Positions 9,443-18,592 of a DNA stretch of 64,000 bases are shown here, one piece after another. Positions within the stretch are counted from its first letter, which is position 1, and every line of letters starts with the position of its first letter. A model generated the notes under the pieces. It had not been told where the DNA came from and did not search any database. It saw nothing but the letters and a program-made list of their open reading frames with translations. The stretch is from JAIBBV01 sp044347745 (GTDB lineage Bacteria; Bdellovibrionota_C; UBA2361; JAFLCA01): assembly GCA_044347745.1 (NCBI GenBank), contig JBIKUD010000016.1, forward strand, positions 1 through 64,000. The letters are read 5' to 3'. The position numbers and the translations under genes were made by a program.

Positions 9443-9618
9443 GACTTATTGTTCCCTTAACAAAACTGAAGAGTACCTAAAGTAATTTTCAAAAATACGT
9501 GTCGATAGAATTTGAGCGTACACGCTTTAAATGAGTAACGTATTTTTGGCAAAGCTTCTTGAAGGACACCATATAATCCGTCATGAATTCCGTATTTTCA
9601 AGGGGCGCTTTAAAAGCG

Positions 9619-10215
9619 CTATTTTTTAATTCGCGCCTGTAGGGCCACTTTGCCGTCTTTGACCACTACTTTAAATGAGAGTTTTTTCCCGGCATGTTTG
9701 CTTTTGAGCTCACGAGCTCTTTGTACGAGCGAGCGTTGGAAGGCCTTATAATCAATATTGTGCGAACTGCCTGTCTGGGCCTCAAGCGCTGATTTGTAAC
9801 TGTTGAATAGGTCTTTCATGCCCTTCTCAACTTTACCTTCATGCGTTTGAGAGCGCTGATCTTCAAATGTATTACGTTCCCGCATTTCAGCTTTAAAAAG
9901 GTCTTTTGAATACGAGCCTTCCTCGCGCTGCCTCAGCACCCGCTCCCAATACATATGATAGGTACGGTATCTGCCTTCGAGCGCCCGCAATTTAAAGTTC
10001 ATCTCAGAGTTCTTAAAAGGCGCACTAAAAAGCTGCCGAATGCGTTGCTTGACCTCGGTGTGCAGTTTGTCGGGTGGGAAAGGAAGTAGACCAGCAAAGT
10101 ACTGTTCAAACTGCACTTTTAGCTCATTAATAAGCTGTTCAAGCTGATGCAATTCGCCGCGCACATCACGGCGCGCCAAGGCCCGCTCTTCTAGTGACTT
10201 TGGGGGTGGCTGCAT
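9619..10215 (-). CDS. MXAN_5187-type C-terminal-domain protein
   Basis: 198 aa, soluble, highly charged, mostly helical or coiled coil (about 5-125). It ends in a short domain, AFQRSLVQRARELKSKHAGK followed by SFKVVVKDGKVALQARIKK, that matches what I know of the MXAN_5187 C-terminal domain seen in myxobacteria and related Deltaproteobacteria. In those proteins the domain often follows other modules; here it stands with only a coiled-coil lead-in. The molecular function is unknown. A short AT-flanked GCGCTTT repeat lies right after the stop (9604-9618) but has no T run in the direction of the gene. Confidence 0.6.
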   Translation of the reverse strand: MQPPPKSLEERALARRDVRGELHQLEQLINELKVQFEQYFAGLLPFPPDKLHTEVKQRIRQLFSAPFKNSEMNFKLRALEGRYRTYHMYWERVLRQREEGSYSKDLFKAEMRERNTFEDQRSQTHEGKVEKGMKDLFNSYKSALEAQTGSSHNIDYKAFQRSLVQRARELKSKHAGKKLSFKVVVKDGKVALQARIKK

Positions 10216-10353
10216 AACTTCCTACAACTCTTCACAATTGACGTTACTATAGCTATCGTATGGAACAGGGCTTAAGTTAATACTGTTTACAGTGGTCTTT
10301 GGTTACTAAATAAACCCTAACTGGCTAATAATGCACATTATTTTTAGGCATCC

Positions 10354-11772
10354 ATGGAAAAGATTGCTCTAGTCGTTTTAGCAGCCGGTCTTGGCAAGCG
10401 CATGAACTCGGCGTTGCCTAAAGCTTTGGTTCCAACAATAGAAAAACCCCTGATTGAGCATGTACTTGAATCAGCCATAGCGCTAAAGCCGGAGCGCAGC
10501 ATTATAGTAACTGGTCATTCAGCAAAAGAAGTCGAGGCCTGCGTTAAAGGGGAAGCTCCCCGCTTAGGACTCACAAACCAGCAGTTACATTTTGCTTATC
10601 AAGAAAAACAGCTTGGCACGGGAGATGCGGTTAAGGCGGCTCTCCCCGCGCTTGAGGGGTTTAAAGGTACTGTACTTATTCTCTGCGCGGATATGCCACT
10701 GGTGCAAAGCAAGACATTAAGCCAGCTTCTTGCAATTCACGACAAAGCAAAAGCAACCCTTAGTCTTATAACTCTTGTCACCTCAGACGCCGGAAGTTAC
10801 GGACGCATTGTCAGGGATTCAAAAACAAAAGCAATTCAGAAAATTGTGGAAGCAAAAGATTGTTCAGTAGACGAACTAAGCATTAATGAAATAAATGCTG
10901 CTATCTATGCCGTTGATTCATCATTTCTTGCTCCAGCAATAAAAGAAATTAAGAACGACAATGCTCAAAAAGAATTTTACCTAACTGACATTGTCGAAAG
11001 AGCTTCCAAGGAAGGACAGACAATTACGGCCCTTGTCACAAGCGATGCGTTAGAAATTCAAGGTGTAAACACTCCTATTGATCTAGCGAAAATAAACGCC
11101 ACGCTTAGACTACGCCTGGTGCATAGCCTTATTGAAAAGGGTGTGATTATTGAGGACCCAGCAAGCTGCTTTGTAAGTCCTACTTGCCAAGTCGCGCCAG
11201 GTGCCCACTTAGGACCGCAAGTTCAGTTACTGGGCAATACGAAAATCGGAGCGGGAGTAAAGATTGAAGGCAATGCATATCTCACGAATACGACCGTTCT
11301 AGACAGCGCGTTAATTCGATTTGGAGTTCGTGCTGAAAATGCCATTATTGGAGAAGGAGCAAAAGTAGGACCTTTTGCGCACTTGCGGCCGGGCACTCAG
11401 CTCTCAAGTAACGTGCATATTGGTAATTTTGTCGAAACAAAAAATGCCACAATTCAGGAAGGTGCAAAAGCAAATCACCTCTCATACCTCGGCGATTGTC
11501 ATATCGGAACGAATTCAAATATCGGCGCTGGGACTATTACCTGTAATTACGATGGGTATCGTAAATCTCATACTGAGATTGGAAATTCTGTATTTGTAGG
11601 AAGCAACACAAGCTTAGTAGCTCCCGTAACCATAGAAGATGGAGCCACTATTGCTGCCGGATCGGTAATTACTAAAAGAGTTGAAAAAGATAGCTTGGCA
11701 ATTACTCGAGCCGAGCAAGTTTCTAAATCTGGGTGGTCCAAGCGCAAACGTGATGTAGAAAGTAAGCGCTAG
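10354..11772 (+). CDS. glmU: Bifunctional UDP-GlcNAc pyrophosphorylase / GlcN-1-P acetyltransferase
   Basis: 472 aa, normal for GlmU. It acetylates glucosamine-1-phosphate and couples it to UTP, giving UDP-GlcNAc for peptidoglycan and LPS. The N-terminal uridylyltransferase has VVLAAGLGKRMNSALPKAL and the GTGDAVKAAL and CADMPL motifs. From about 250 on, hexapeptide repeats form the left-handed beta-helix with the acetyltransferase active site (ANHLSYLGDCHIG, TITCNYDGYRK). It is monocistronic, on the plus strand, between minus-strand genes. Confidence 0.97.
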   Translation: MEKIALVVLAAGLGKRMNSALPKALVPTIEKPLIEHVLESAIALKPERSIIVTGHSAKEVEACVKGEAPRLGLTNQQLHFAYQEKQLGTGDAVKAALPALEGFKGTVLILCADMPLVQSKTLSQLLAIHDKAKATLSLITLVTSDAGSYGRIVRDSKTKAIQKIVEAKDCSVDELSINEINAAIYAVDSSFLAPAIKEIKNDNAQKEFYLTDIVERASKEGQTITALVTSDALEIQGVNTPIDLAKINATLRLRLVHSLIEKGVIIEDPASCFVSPTCQVAPGAHLGPQVQLLGNTKIGAGVKIEGNAYLTNTTVLDSALIRFGVRAENAIIGEGAKVGPFAHLRPGTQLSSNVHIGNFVETKNATIQEGAKANHLSYLGDCHIGTNSNIGAGTITCNYDGYRKSHTEIGNSVFVGSNTSLVAPVTIEDGATIAAGSVITKRVEKDSLAITRAEQVSKSGWSKRKRDVESKR

Positions 11773-11817
11773 GCAAGGCTTTTGGGTCGTGACTCGTGCA
11801 GGCAACTGGTTGACGGA

Positions 11818-11908
11818 GTTGCTGATTCCAGAACCAGCTCCTAGCCCGGAAAAAATATTTAAACACAGAGAGGGAACCAAGCTCACAGAGCTTAAGACCA
11901 GGTCTCAT
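11818..11908. repeat. 91-bp direct repeat, copy 1
   Basis: It begins GTTGCTGATTCCAGAACCAG and ends TTAAGACCAGGTCTCAT. It aligns without gaps to 12248-12338 with about a dozen base differences. It contains an AAACACAGAGAGG stretch related to the ACCACAGAG family. Confidence 0.85.
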
Positions 11909-12247
11909 ATTCCACTTGTCTTGTCTTCCCTTGCGTAACTCAGCGCTACCCTGTGGTAGATAAAAAATGCTGAGCCAACCAATGAAGTTCCATCTAGCCA
12001 GCAACTGTTATTGGATTTGGCCAATGACTGTGGACCCCGCTAAATTGCTTTTTTACCGCAGGGTGACACAGGGTTTCGCAGAGGGGAACGCTCTTAACCT
12101 CCAATCAAAGTAAGCTTGTGGTAAAATAATTTTTTCAGGGGCTGGATCGGGCGGCGGGAAGACTAGCGCAGAGGGCTGGCGACTGTTTAACTGACAAACT
12201 GTTCAACAGAAAGCAGTTCACCGCTAAACTATTTACGACTGGCCTGA

Positions 12248-12338
12248 TTTGCTGATTCCAAAACCAGATCCTAGCCCGGACAAAATATTTAAACACAAAG
12301 GGGGAACCAAGCTCCCCGAGTTTAAGACCAAGTCTCAT
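12248..12338. repeat. 91-bp direct repeat, copy 2
   Basis: The partner of 11818-11908, 430 bp further on in the same orientation; it begins TTTGCTGATTCCAAAACCAG and ends TTTAAGACCAAGTCTCAT. The copies are too diverged to be a recent duplication but identical in length. Confidence 0.85.
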
Positions 12339-12422
12339 AACGAATAAAGTTATAGCTATTAGTGATAACTTGAAGATATTAGCTCTTCTCCCCCACAGAA
12401 AATAGGAAAGAGCTTTAACCGC

Positions 12423-14318
12423 TTATATTCCTGGCGCAAAGGCGGCTGCGCCTTCCAGAAGTTTTAGGCCAATTTGTGGAGCAAGCTTACTCTGGGCTAG
12501 CAAAGCTGTGGAAGTGTTCTGGAGGATTTGCATTCGCACCATTTCTGCAGACTCAGAAGCAAAATCGGCGTCAATTATACGGCCGCGTGCTGCAGTCACT
12601 TCTAGCTCGCGATTGCTCACCACTCTGAGGCCAGTTTCAAGTCGACTAAGCCCAGACCCAATAGCGCTTCGCGCTAAGGACAAAAGCTCGATATTTCTAT
12701 TCACTAAATCTATTGCTGCACGCGCTGCATACTGAGAGCCAATTGTTGTGGCACCTATTCCTCGCAGGGTTCCATTGAGGGACCCAATGCTTGTACTTAT
12801 TGAGCCTGCTGCATTAGACCCTAACTCAATATTTAAGCTAGTTGATTGAAGGCTCGTATCATACTGCCGAATTCCACTGCTTCGGTACACAACCGAGTTG
12901 CCGTCTGAGGCTAGAATAGCAGTCGCCGTTAATAGCGAATTATTGGTATAGTTCGTTTGCTGCGTGAAAGTGCCGCTGTCTATCTCGTATCGAAATGCTT
13001 GAAGCCTGCCTGTGGTATTAGTTCCATACACTCCGTTACTTAAGAAAACTAGTGCGCTTTCATCTGCTGTTAAAGAAAGCTGCCCCAGAGTTGCGGTACT
13101 AGACGCAGTTCCTATGATTGAAATGTTTGCGATATCAGCAAGCTCAGAAATTGGAGTCAATATAGACCAAATATTTTCACTAGCATTAGGGTTAAGATTA
13201 TTAATATCCTCTGACGCAACAAAATAAACTCTTCCTTGATTACTAATCGCTAACTCGCGAAAGTTAAAAGCTCCCTGACCATAATCATCTTGGTTATAGA
13301 GCGTAGTAAGAGAGCTAGTATTATTGTCAAACCGATACAGCTTCGCTCCAGATGTATAACTTTCCCAAGCCACCGCTGCTGCGATTTGGCTTCCATCACT
13401 GCTGATTGCCATAACATAGGACGACTCAACAAATGGAATTTGTGGAGCCAATACCTGTTTGGTGATATTTGTATCCTGACGATACGCGTATAAAGAAAAG
13501 GCGCCATTGCTCGAATTTTCGATTGAATAACCAACTGTGCTTCCATCTGCACTTAAAGCGCTCACGCTGTTGAATAGGGTAGCATCTGAATTTGTTGTTA
13601 CCTGTTTGGTTACTCCAGTTGTAGCGTCAACCACAAAAACTTGGCTGAACCCGCCGGCATTCTCCCCTGTTAAATTTGAGTTAGCACCGAATGCAATGAT
13701 ATTCCCCCCAGCTGAAACTTGGACCCCGCCATAGGTGCCTGTAATATTGGTAATGTTAGAAACTTGCCCGGTAACGTTGTCTAATCGTCGTAATAGATTG
13801 TTTGTTCTAAACACCACGTAACGCCCATCAGCAGAAACTCCGTAAATTTCCTCTGGATTTGTCGAATATAAAAGCGTGTTTGTTCTTGCTGCGGCCGTAC
13901 CTTCGGTAAGCTGAATGCCATTAAAGGTTGTTTGCTTTGAAAGCCTTCGTAACTCAGCATCTAATTGCGCGTATTCTTTATTGAGCGCAATTCTCTGAGT
14001 GCCACTAAATATACCTGCAGCCCCTTGTGTCGCCAGTTCTCCCATTCGAGTTAAAAGCACATTTGCAGCGCTGTAGGTTGCATCTGCGATCTGCAAAGCT
14101 GAGATGCCATCGTTGATATTACGAACAGCCCGGCCGAGCACTCGGGACTCATTGTTTAATCCAGAAGCAACCGCCAGCGAAGCAGCATCATCAGACGCAC
14201 GATTAATGCGCAGACCCGTAGAGAGTCTTTCAAAAGTCCGCGCCAATCCATTGCTTGTGCTTTGCTGCACACGAATAGATTGAAGAGCGGCTATGTTCGA
14301 GTTGAACGAAATAGCCAT
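12423..14318 (-). CDS. fliC: Flagellin with a TolB/WD40-like beta-propeller in the variable region
   Basis: 631 aa from MAISFNSNIAALQS, the standard flagellin start at the ATG at 14318. Residues 1-137 are a normal D0/D1 N-terminus (LSTGLRINRASDDAASLAVA, NDGISALQIAD, ELRRLSKQTTFNGIQL). The last 105 residues are a normal C-terminus (AARAAIDLVNRNIELLSLAR, ASESAEMVRMQILQNTSTALL). Between them, about 150-500, lie repeated blades of the form SADGRYVVF, SAGGNIIAF, SADGSTVGY, SSDGSQIAA, SNQGRVYFV, TADESALVF and ASDGNSVVY, each followed by a strand and a loop, as in TolB/WD40 propellers. The propeller should be displayed on the filament surface. Transcription is monocistronic and upstream DNA is AT-rich; I could not define a sigma-28 site. 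That it is a flagellin is near certain; the propeller call is strong but from pattern alone. Confidence 0.9.
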   Translation of the reverse strand: MAISFNSNIAALQSIRVQQSTSNGLARTFERLSTGLRINRASDDAASLAVASGLNNESRVLGRAVRNINDGISALQIADATYSAANVLLTRMGELATQGAAGIFSGTQRIALNKEYAQLDAELRRLSKQTTFNGIQLTEGTAAARTNTLLYSTNPEEIYGVSADGRYVVFRTNNLLRRLDNVTGQVSNITNITGTYGGVQVSAGGNIIAFGANSNLTGENAGGFSQVFVVDATTGVTKQVTTNSDATLFNSVSALSADGSTVGYSIENSSNGAFSLYAYRQDTNITKQVLAPQIPFVESSYVMAISSDGSQIAAAVAWESYTSGAKLYRFDNNTSSLTTLYNQDDYGQGAFNFRELAISNQGRVYFVASEDINNLNPNASENIWSILTPISELADIANISIIGTASSTATLGQLSLTADESALVFLSNGVYGTNTTGRLQAFRYEIDSGTFTQQTNYTNNSLLTATAILASDGNSVVYRSSGIRQYDTSLQSTSLNIELGSNAAGSISTSIGSLNGTLRGIGATTIGSQYAARAAIDLVNRNIELLSLARSAIGSGLSRLETGLRVVSNRELEVTAARGRIIDADFASESAEMVRMQILQNTSTALLAQSKLAPQIGLKLLEGAAAFAPGI

Positions 14319-14453
14319 TATGTACACACACCCAAATCTGCTGGATTATAAAGTCGTCTTAACTAACTGATTTAGTTATAAATTGGCGCTATTTAGTCTG
14401 CTCTCGTGTTAATAAATTACTCAATAAAATCAACATATTAAGACTCAAAACAC

Positions 14454-14493
14454 AAAAAGCGCCTTCCCTAAATGACGATAGGGAAGGCGCTTT
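14454..14493 (-). terminator. Strong Rho-independent terminator
   Basis: A perfect 15-bp stem, AAAGCGCCTTCCCTA (14456-14470) with TAGGGAAGGCGCTTT (14479-14493), and an 8-nt loop. On the minus strand it continues TTTTTGTGTTTT. It ends the transcript of the small basic gene (and probably gyrB) and isolates it from flagellin. Confidence 0.9.
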
Positions 14494-14533
14494 GCAATAA
14501 AGGTTTAGCCTTTAGGTTAAATCCTACAGAAAG

Positions 14534-14650
14534 CTATTTTCCTGTTTGCTTCTTTTTAGCAGCAACAGCCAAACGCTTTTGACGCTTATTTCTAAGCTTT
14601 AAATCGCGCTTATCACGTCGTGATTGGGTTTGTTTTGTAGGGGATGCCAT
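14534..14650 (-). CDS. 38-aa very basic protein (small unlisted gene)
   Basis: An ATG at 14650 preceded by GGTG six bases upstream opens a 38-codon frame ending TAG at 14534. The peptide starts MASPTKQTQSRRDKRDLK and ends AAKKKQTGK, with about 14 Lys/Arg, no Cys and no hydrophobic core. A strong terminator follows 40 bp later and gyrB lies 123 bp upstream, so it has the layout of a real gene. The first residues recall the bL32 N-terminus (KTSKSRRD), but the rest and the absence of zinc cysteines argue against bL32. A ribosome- or nucleic-acid-binding role is a guess from the charge. Confidence 0.65.
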   Translation of the reverse strand: MASPTKQTQSRRDKRDLKLRNKRQKRLAVAAKKKQTGK

Positions 14651-14773
14651 AGTTACACCAATGTTTTCAAATGGGCCTAAAATAGGCCTGAATAGTACAG
14701 AAAACCATGCTCCGAGGCAAATCAGGGCTCCTTTTTAAAGGGCTCTAAATTCCCCAAAGTTGAGCTGTAGCTC

Positions 14774-17197
14774 TTAAATATCGAGATTTCGAGTCCTTAG
14801 CGCATTCTCTTCAATAAATTTGCGCCGTGGTTCAACTTCATCACCCATCAAAACGGTAAAAATTTCGTCGGCCTGAATTGCGTCTGCTACATGAACCTGA
14901 AGTAATGTTCTGTTCTTTGGATCCATGGTTGTTTCCCAAAGCTGCTCGGGATTCATTTCACCAAGACCTTTGTAGCGAGTTATTGTCAGTCCTTTTCGAC
15001 CGCGCTCATCTACAAGCTGCACCAATGCTTCAATATCATCACAACTCGTAATCTCATTCTCGACATTTACCTGGTATGGGCCTTCGCCAAGTCTGCGAGC
15101 CTCCTTCATTACAAAAAGCAAACGCTGCACGTCTGTGCGAGCAAGAAGAGATTTTGAAATGCTGGTTTCTTTTCGCACTCCCTTCAACCTTGTTTTCGCA
15201 ATAATTCGCGGTCCTTCTGCACCAACATCCAGGCTCAAAGAAAATTCTCCAATAAGCTTCTTCTCCAGCATTGCTCTCAAGCTAGGCATAAATGCTTCCG
15301 CTGATTCTTTGCTTACCAAGACTGACTGTAAATCCGCGTTCGCTGCAATCGCACACGAAAGCACGCGTGCATCCATTCGTTCCATCATAAGGGTTTCTAA
15401 GATTGCATGCGTACCCTGCACTCCTAAGACGATCCCCTTAATTAGATCGGAGTTGCTCTTAACACCATCTGCCGACGTTAGGTGCATGCCTTGGACGCCA
15501 CCCGCTGCAATAACATCAGCGTACATGGTTTCATCTTTAATGTACGTCTCGCTGCGTCCGCGCTTAAGTTTGTATAATGGCGGCTGCGCAATGTAGAGAT
15601 GTCCACGAGCAACAAGCTCTGTCATTTGCCGATAAAAGAACGTAAGCAACAATGTGCGGATATGACTTCCGTCCACATCAGCATCGGTCATGATCACAAT
15701 TTTATGATATCTTAGCTTTGATACATCAAAGTCTTCAGAGCCAATTCCGGTGCCTAAAGCGGTAATGATCGTTCGAATTTCTTCAAACGCGAGCATTTTA
15801 TCAAAGCGCGCTTTCTCAACATTAAGAATTTTACCGCGCAGGGGCAAAATAGCTTGGTTTCTTCTATCGCGGCCCTGTTTTGCAGAACCACCGGCTGAAT
15901 CACCCTCTACGAGAAATAGTTCTGCTGCTTCCGGATTCTCATCCTGACAGTCGGCCAATTTTCCAGGTAATGCTGCTGAATCAAGAGCGCCCTTTCGGCG
16001 TACAAGCTCTCTCGCTTTACGCGCTGCATCTCGAGCACGCGCTGCTTCCAGAGATTTTCCAATAATAAGCTTAGCTACTCCTGGGTTTTCTTCCAAAAAA
16101 CGTGCGAGGTGTTCGCCCACAAGCTGCTCGACAAAACCTTTTACTTCATGATTTCCAAGTTTTGTTTTTGTTTGACCTTCGAACTGAGGCTCTGGAATCT
16201 TGACACTAATAACGGCTGTAAGACCTTCTCGCGTATCATCTCCCTGAATCGGCTCATCGTTGTTCTTCAAAAGCCCATTCTTATTGGCGTAGTTATTAAG
16301 ACATCGCGTAAGCGCGGCTTTAAACCCAGCTAAGTGGGTACCACCTTCCGAGGTGTTAATATTATTTGCGTAAGTAAAAATATTCTCTTGGTATTCTTGG
16401 TTATATTGAAGCGCAAGTTCAACCAAAAGTGCGTCTTTTTCAGCCTTAATGTACACGGGCTCTGGGAAAAGGGGGCTTTTTGCTTTATTTACATGCTCAA
16501 CAAAACTCTTAATTCCGCCTTCGTAATAGTATTCTTGCTTCTTATCGACTCGCTCGTCGATAAGCGTAAAACGAAGCCCTGCGTTCAAAAACGCAAGTTC
16601 GCGTAGCCGATGTTGCAGAGTTTCAAAGTTAAAAGTTTTGGTTTGCGTAAAAATAGTGTGGTCAGGATAAAAACGAACTAAAGTTCCACTGCCTTCAGCC
16701 GGACCTACTTCCTTGAGCGGCTCTACGCGATCACCGCGGCGAAACTCCATAAAAAATTTCTTGCCACGTTGTTTTATCTCAACACGCAACCACTCTGACA
16801 AAGCGTTTACGACCGAAACGCCAACTCCATGGAGTCCGCCGCTTACTTTATATGCATCTTTGTCAAACTTACCGCCGGCATGCAGCTTGGTCATGGCAAC
16901 TTCGACACCGCTTATTTTTTCGGTGGGATGCATGTCAGTAGGAATTCCACGCCCGTTGTCTTCAACAGAAAGAGAACCATCGAGATGAAGCGTAATGACT
17001 ATGTTGGTACAGAAGCCAGCTAGTGCCTCGTCAACCGAGTTATCAATAACTTCATAGGCAAGATGATGGTACCCACGTTCATACGTGTCACCTATGTACA
17101 TGCCAGGGCGAATGCGCACAGCTTCAAGCCCCTCGAGTACCCGAATAGTTTGGGCGTCATAAACCATATTGCTATCTGGCTGCATGCTTGAATTCAT
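14774..17197 (-). CDS. gyrB: DNA gyrase subunit B
   Basis: About 807 aa; gyrase B supplies ATP hydrolysis for negative supercoiling by the GyrA2B2 complex. The GHKL ATPase (EVIDNSVDEALAG, KVSGGLHGVGVSVVNALS), the transducer domain and the Toprim domain (EGDSAGGSAKQGRDRRNQAI, DADVDGSHIRTLLLTF) are intact. The insert typical of Gram-negative GyrB lies between Toprim and the C-terminal GLTITRYKGLGEMNPEQLWE motif. The start is uncertain: ATGs at 17197, 17185 and 17167 are all possible with no clear ribosome-binding site. Its place after recF in the dnaA-dnaN-recF-gyrB order is classical. Confidence 0.97.
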   Translation of the reverse strand: MNSSMQPDSNMVYDAQTIRVLEGLEAVRIRPGMYIGDTYERGYHHLAYEVIDNSVDEALAGFCTNIVITLHLDGSLSVEDNGRGIPTDMHPTEKISGVEVAMTKLHAGGKFDKDAYKVSGGLHGVGVSVVNALSEWLRVEIKQRGKKFFMEFRRGDRVEPLKEVGPAEGSGTLVRFYPDHTIFTQTKTFNFETLQHRLRELAFLNAGLRFTLIDERVDKKQEYYYEGGIKSFVEHVNKAKSPLFPEPVYIKAEKDALLVELALQYNQEYQENIFTYANNINTSEGGTHLAGFKAALTRCLNNYANKNGLLKNNDEPIQGDDTREGLTAVISVKIPEPQFEGQTKTKLGNHEVKGFVEQLVGEHLARFLEENPGVAKLIIGKSLEAARARDAARKARELVRRKGALDSAALPGKLADCQDENPEAAELFLVEGDSAGGSAKQGRDRRNQAILPLRGKILNVEKARFDKMLAFEEIRTIITALGTGIGSEDFDVSKLRYHKIVIMTDADVDGSHIRTLLLTFFYRQMTELVARGHLYIAQPPLYKLKRGRSETYIKDETMYADVIAAGGVQGMHLTSADGVKSNSDLIKGIVLGVQGTHAILETLMMERMDARVLSCAIAANADLQSVLVSKESAEAFMPSLRAMLEKKLIGEFSLSLDVGAEGPRIIAKTRLKGVRKETSISKSLLARTDVQRLLFVMKEARRLGEGPYQVNVENEITSCDDIEALVQLVDERGRKGLTITRYKGLGEMNPEQLWETTMDPKNRTLLQVHVADAIQADEIFTVLMGDEVEPRRKFIEENALRTRNLDI

Positions 17198-17458
17198 ACG
17201 GTGTTTCAAATGAATGAAAATTGGGCGAAATTATCCCGCTTAACCCCAGGCGAAGGGGGAAAATCGCTAAATCTTTTGTAGTATAGGCCTCTTAGGTTTG
17301 CTTGGTAAAGCGTCAAAATGAATTTTAGAAAATATTAAATATAATAAATTCAACATATTAGATAATCTTCTCGCCCTTTACTCACAGCTTGCGGGAAACT
17401 AGTGCAATTATTTGAAATTATTGCAGAATATTTTAGAGACGATAAAAACAAAAAGCCC

Positions 17459-18568
17459 TTAAAAACTGCCCAAGTTAGTCACTGCTCCAGCTTGAACTTC
17501 AAGACACCTATAGTCTTTTTGAGAGCCTGCCAACTCTTTTGGAGGCTGCGTTCCTGTCAGAAAAACTTGTCGAGGTTTTGAAAATATAAGCTCCAATAAC
17601 TTTGCTCGGCGAAGCGCATCGAGCTCTGATTCCACATCATCAAGCATGACAATTGGTGACTCATTACGTCGAGATTCAATAAGCTCAATCACGGCAAGTT
17701 TTAGTGCCAGCACCACACTGCGCGCCTGGCCTTGTGAAGCAAAAGCTTTAGCTGATTTGCCACCAAGCTCAATAATAACATCGTCCCTGTGAGACCCGAT
17801 TGAAGAAACTCCATTACTTATTTCTCGTTCACGAGCTGTTTTAATTTTTTCTAAGATTTTAGCAACACTTAATTGTTCATGGGACTCGTTCCCAATATTT
17901 GACTTGAGACAAAGGCTAATGGGTCCATCTTGTGGACTAAATTGTTCAGCATAGGCCTCTGCCCGCTCTTGAAGCTGCAGTAAAAATTCTTGCCTAGCCC
18001 CGTACAATTCTAGACTACGCTCAGCAATTATTTGGTCCCAAACTTCTAGTTGTTTGGTGTCGGCATGTCCTGACCGCAAAATTGCGTTTTTATTTTTTAA
18101 TGCTCTATGAAAATCGACCAATCCAGCCATCAAACTCGGCCTAAAATCGATTAAATGCTTATCTAAAAAGCGCCTTCGTTCTTGAGGAGAACCTCGCACC
18201 AGAATTAGGTCAGTTGGACTGAAAGTAACAGCTAGAACCTTACCCAAAAACGCGGATAACAGCTCCACCCGCTCGCCATTTAGATAGGCTAACTTTTTTT
18301 CGTCATCAATCGAGATGCCGAGCTCAAAACTTCCCTGGGCTCCCACTATGTGCGCGAAAACTGAGCAAGCCTTCTGTCCCCATCGGGAAAGTTCTTTAAG
18401 ATGTGTTGTTCGGAAAGAACGCCCGGCTGCCAAAAGCGAAATAGCTTCTATAAGGTTAGTCTTCCCCTGCCCGTTAAGCCCATGAATAAAATTTGCATGA
18501 GGGCAGAACTCTACCGTGGTGTCGGCTAAATTGCGGTACTGATACAGACGCAATGAACTTAGGAACAT
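17459..18568 (-). CDS. recF: DNA replication and repair protein RecF
   Basis: 369 aa, an SMC-like ATPase that binds gapped DNA and with RecO and RecR loads RecA. Seen: the N-terminal YQYRNLADTTVEF, Walker A GLNGQGKTNLIEAIS, an FSPTDLILVRGSPQERRRFLD block, the signature region SQGQARSVVLALK and Walker B PIVMLDDVESELD. I start at the ATG at 18568 (GAGG 10 bases upstream) rather than the TTG at 18574. The dnaN stop lies 24 bp upstream, so the two probably share a transcript. Confidence 0.96.
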   Translation of the reverse strand: MFLSSLRLYQYRNLADTTVEFCPHANFIHGLNGQGKTNLIEAISLLAAGRSFRTTHLKELSRWGQKACSVFAHIVGAQGSFELGISIDDEKKLAYLNGERVELLSAFLGKVLAVTFSPTDLILVRGSPQERRRFLDKHLIDFRPSLMAGLVDFHRALKNKNAILRSGHADTKQLEVWDQIIAERSLELYGARQEFLLQLQERAEAYAEQFSPQDGPISLCLKSNIGNESHEQLSVAKILEKIKTAREREISNGVSSIGSHRDDVIIELGGKSAKAFASQGQARSVVLALKLAVIELIESRRNESPIVMLDDVESELDALRRAKLLELIFSKPRQVFLTGTQPPKELAGSQKDYRCLEVQAGAVTNLGSF

Positions 18569-18592
18569 GTTCAAGCGCCTCAGAAAGTCGCG

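Larger units (their letters stand above)
11773..12422. other. 650-bp repeat-bearing intergenic region, no convincing gene
   Basis: It lies between the tails of glmU and flagellin. It holds two 91-bp imperfect direct repeats (11818-11908 and 12248-12338) and, between them, a degenerate ACCGCAGGGTGACACAGGG... stretch (12056-12085) of the ACCACAGAG repeat type. Minus-strand open frames over the two repeats give similar peptides because the DNA is repeated. I see no ribosome-binding site or conserved protein. Confidence 0.6.

Noticed and set aside
9604..9618. GCGCTTTAAAAGCGC as a terminator of the MXAN_5187-type gene
   Set aside because: The T run is on the plus strand, opposite to the gene, and the loop would be almost nil.
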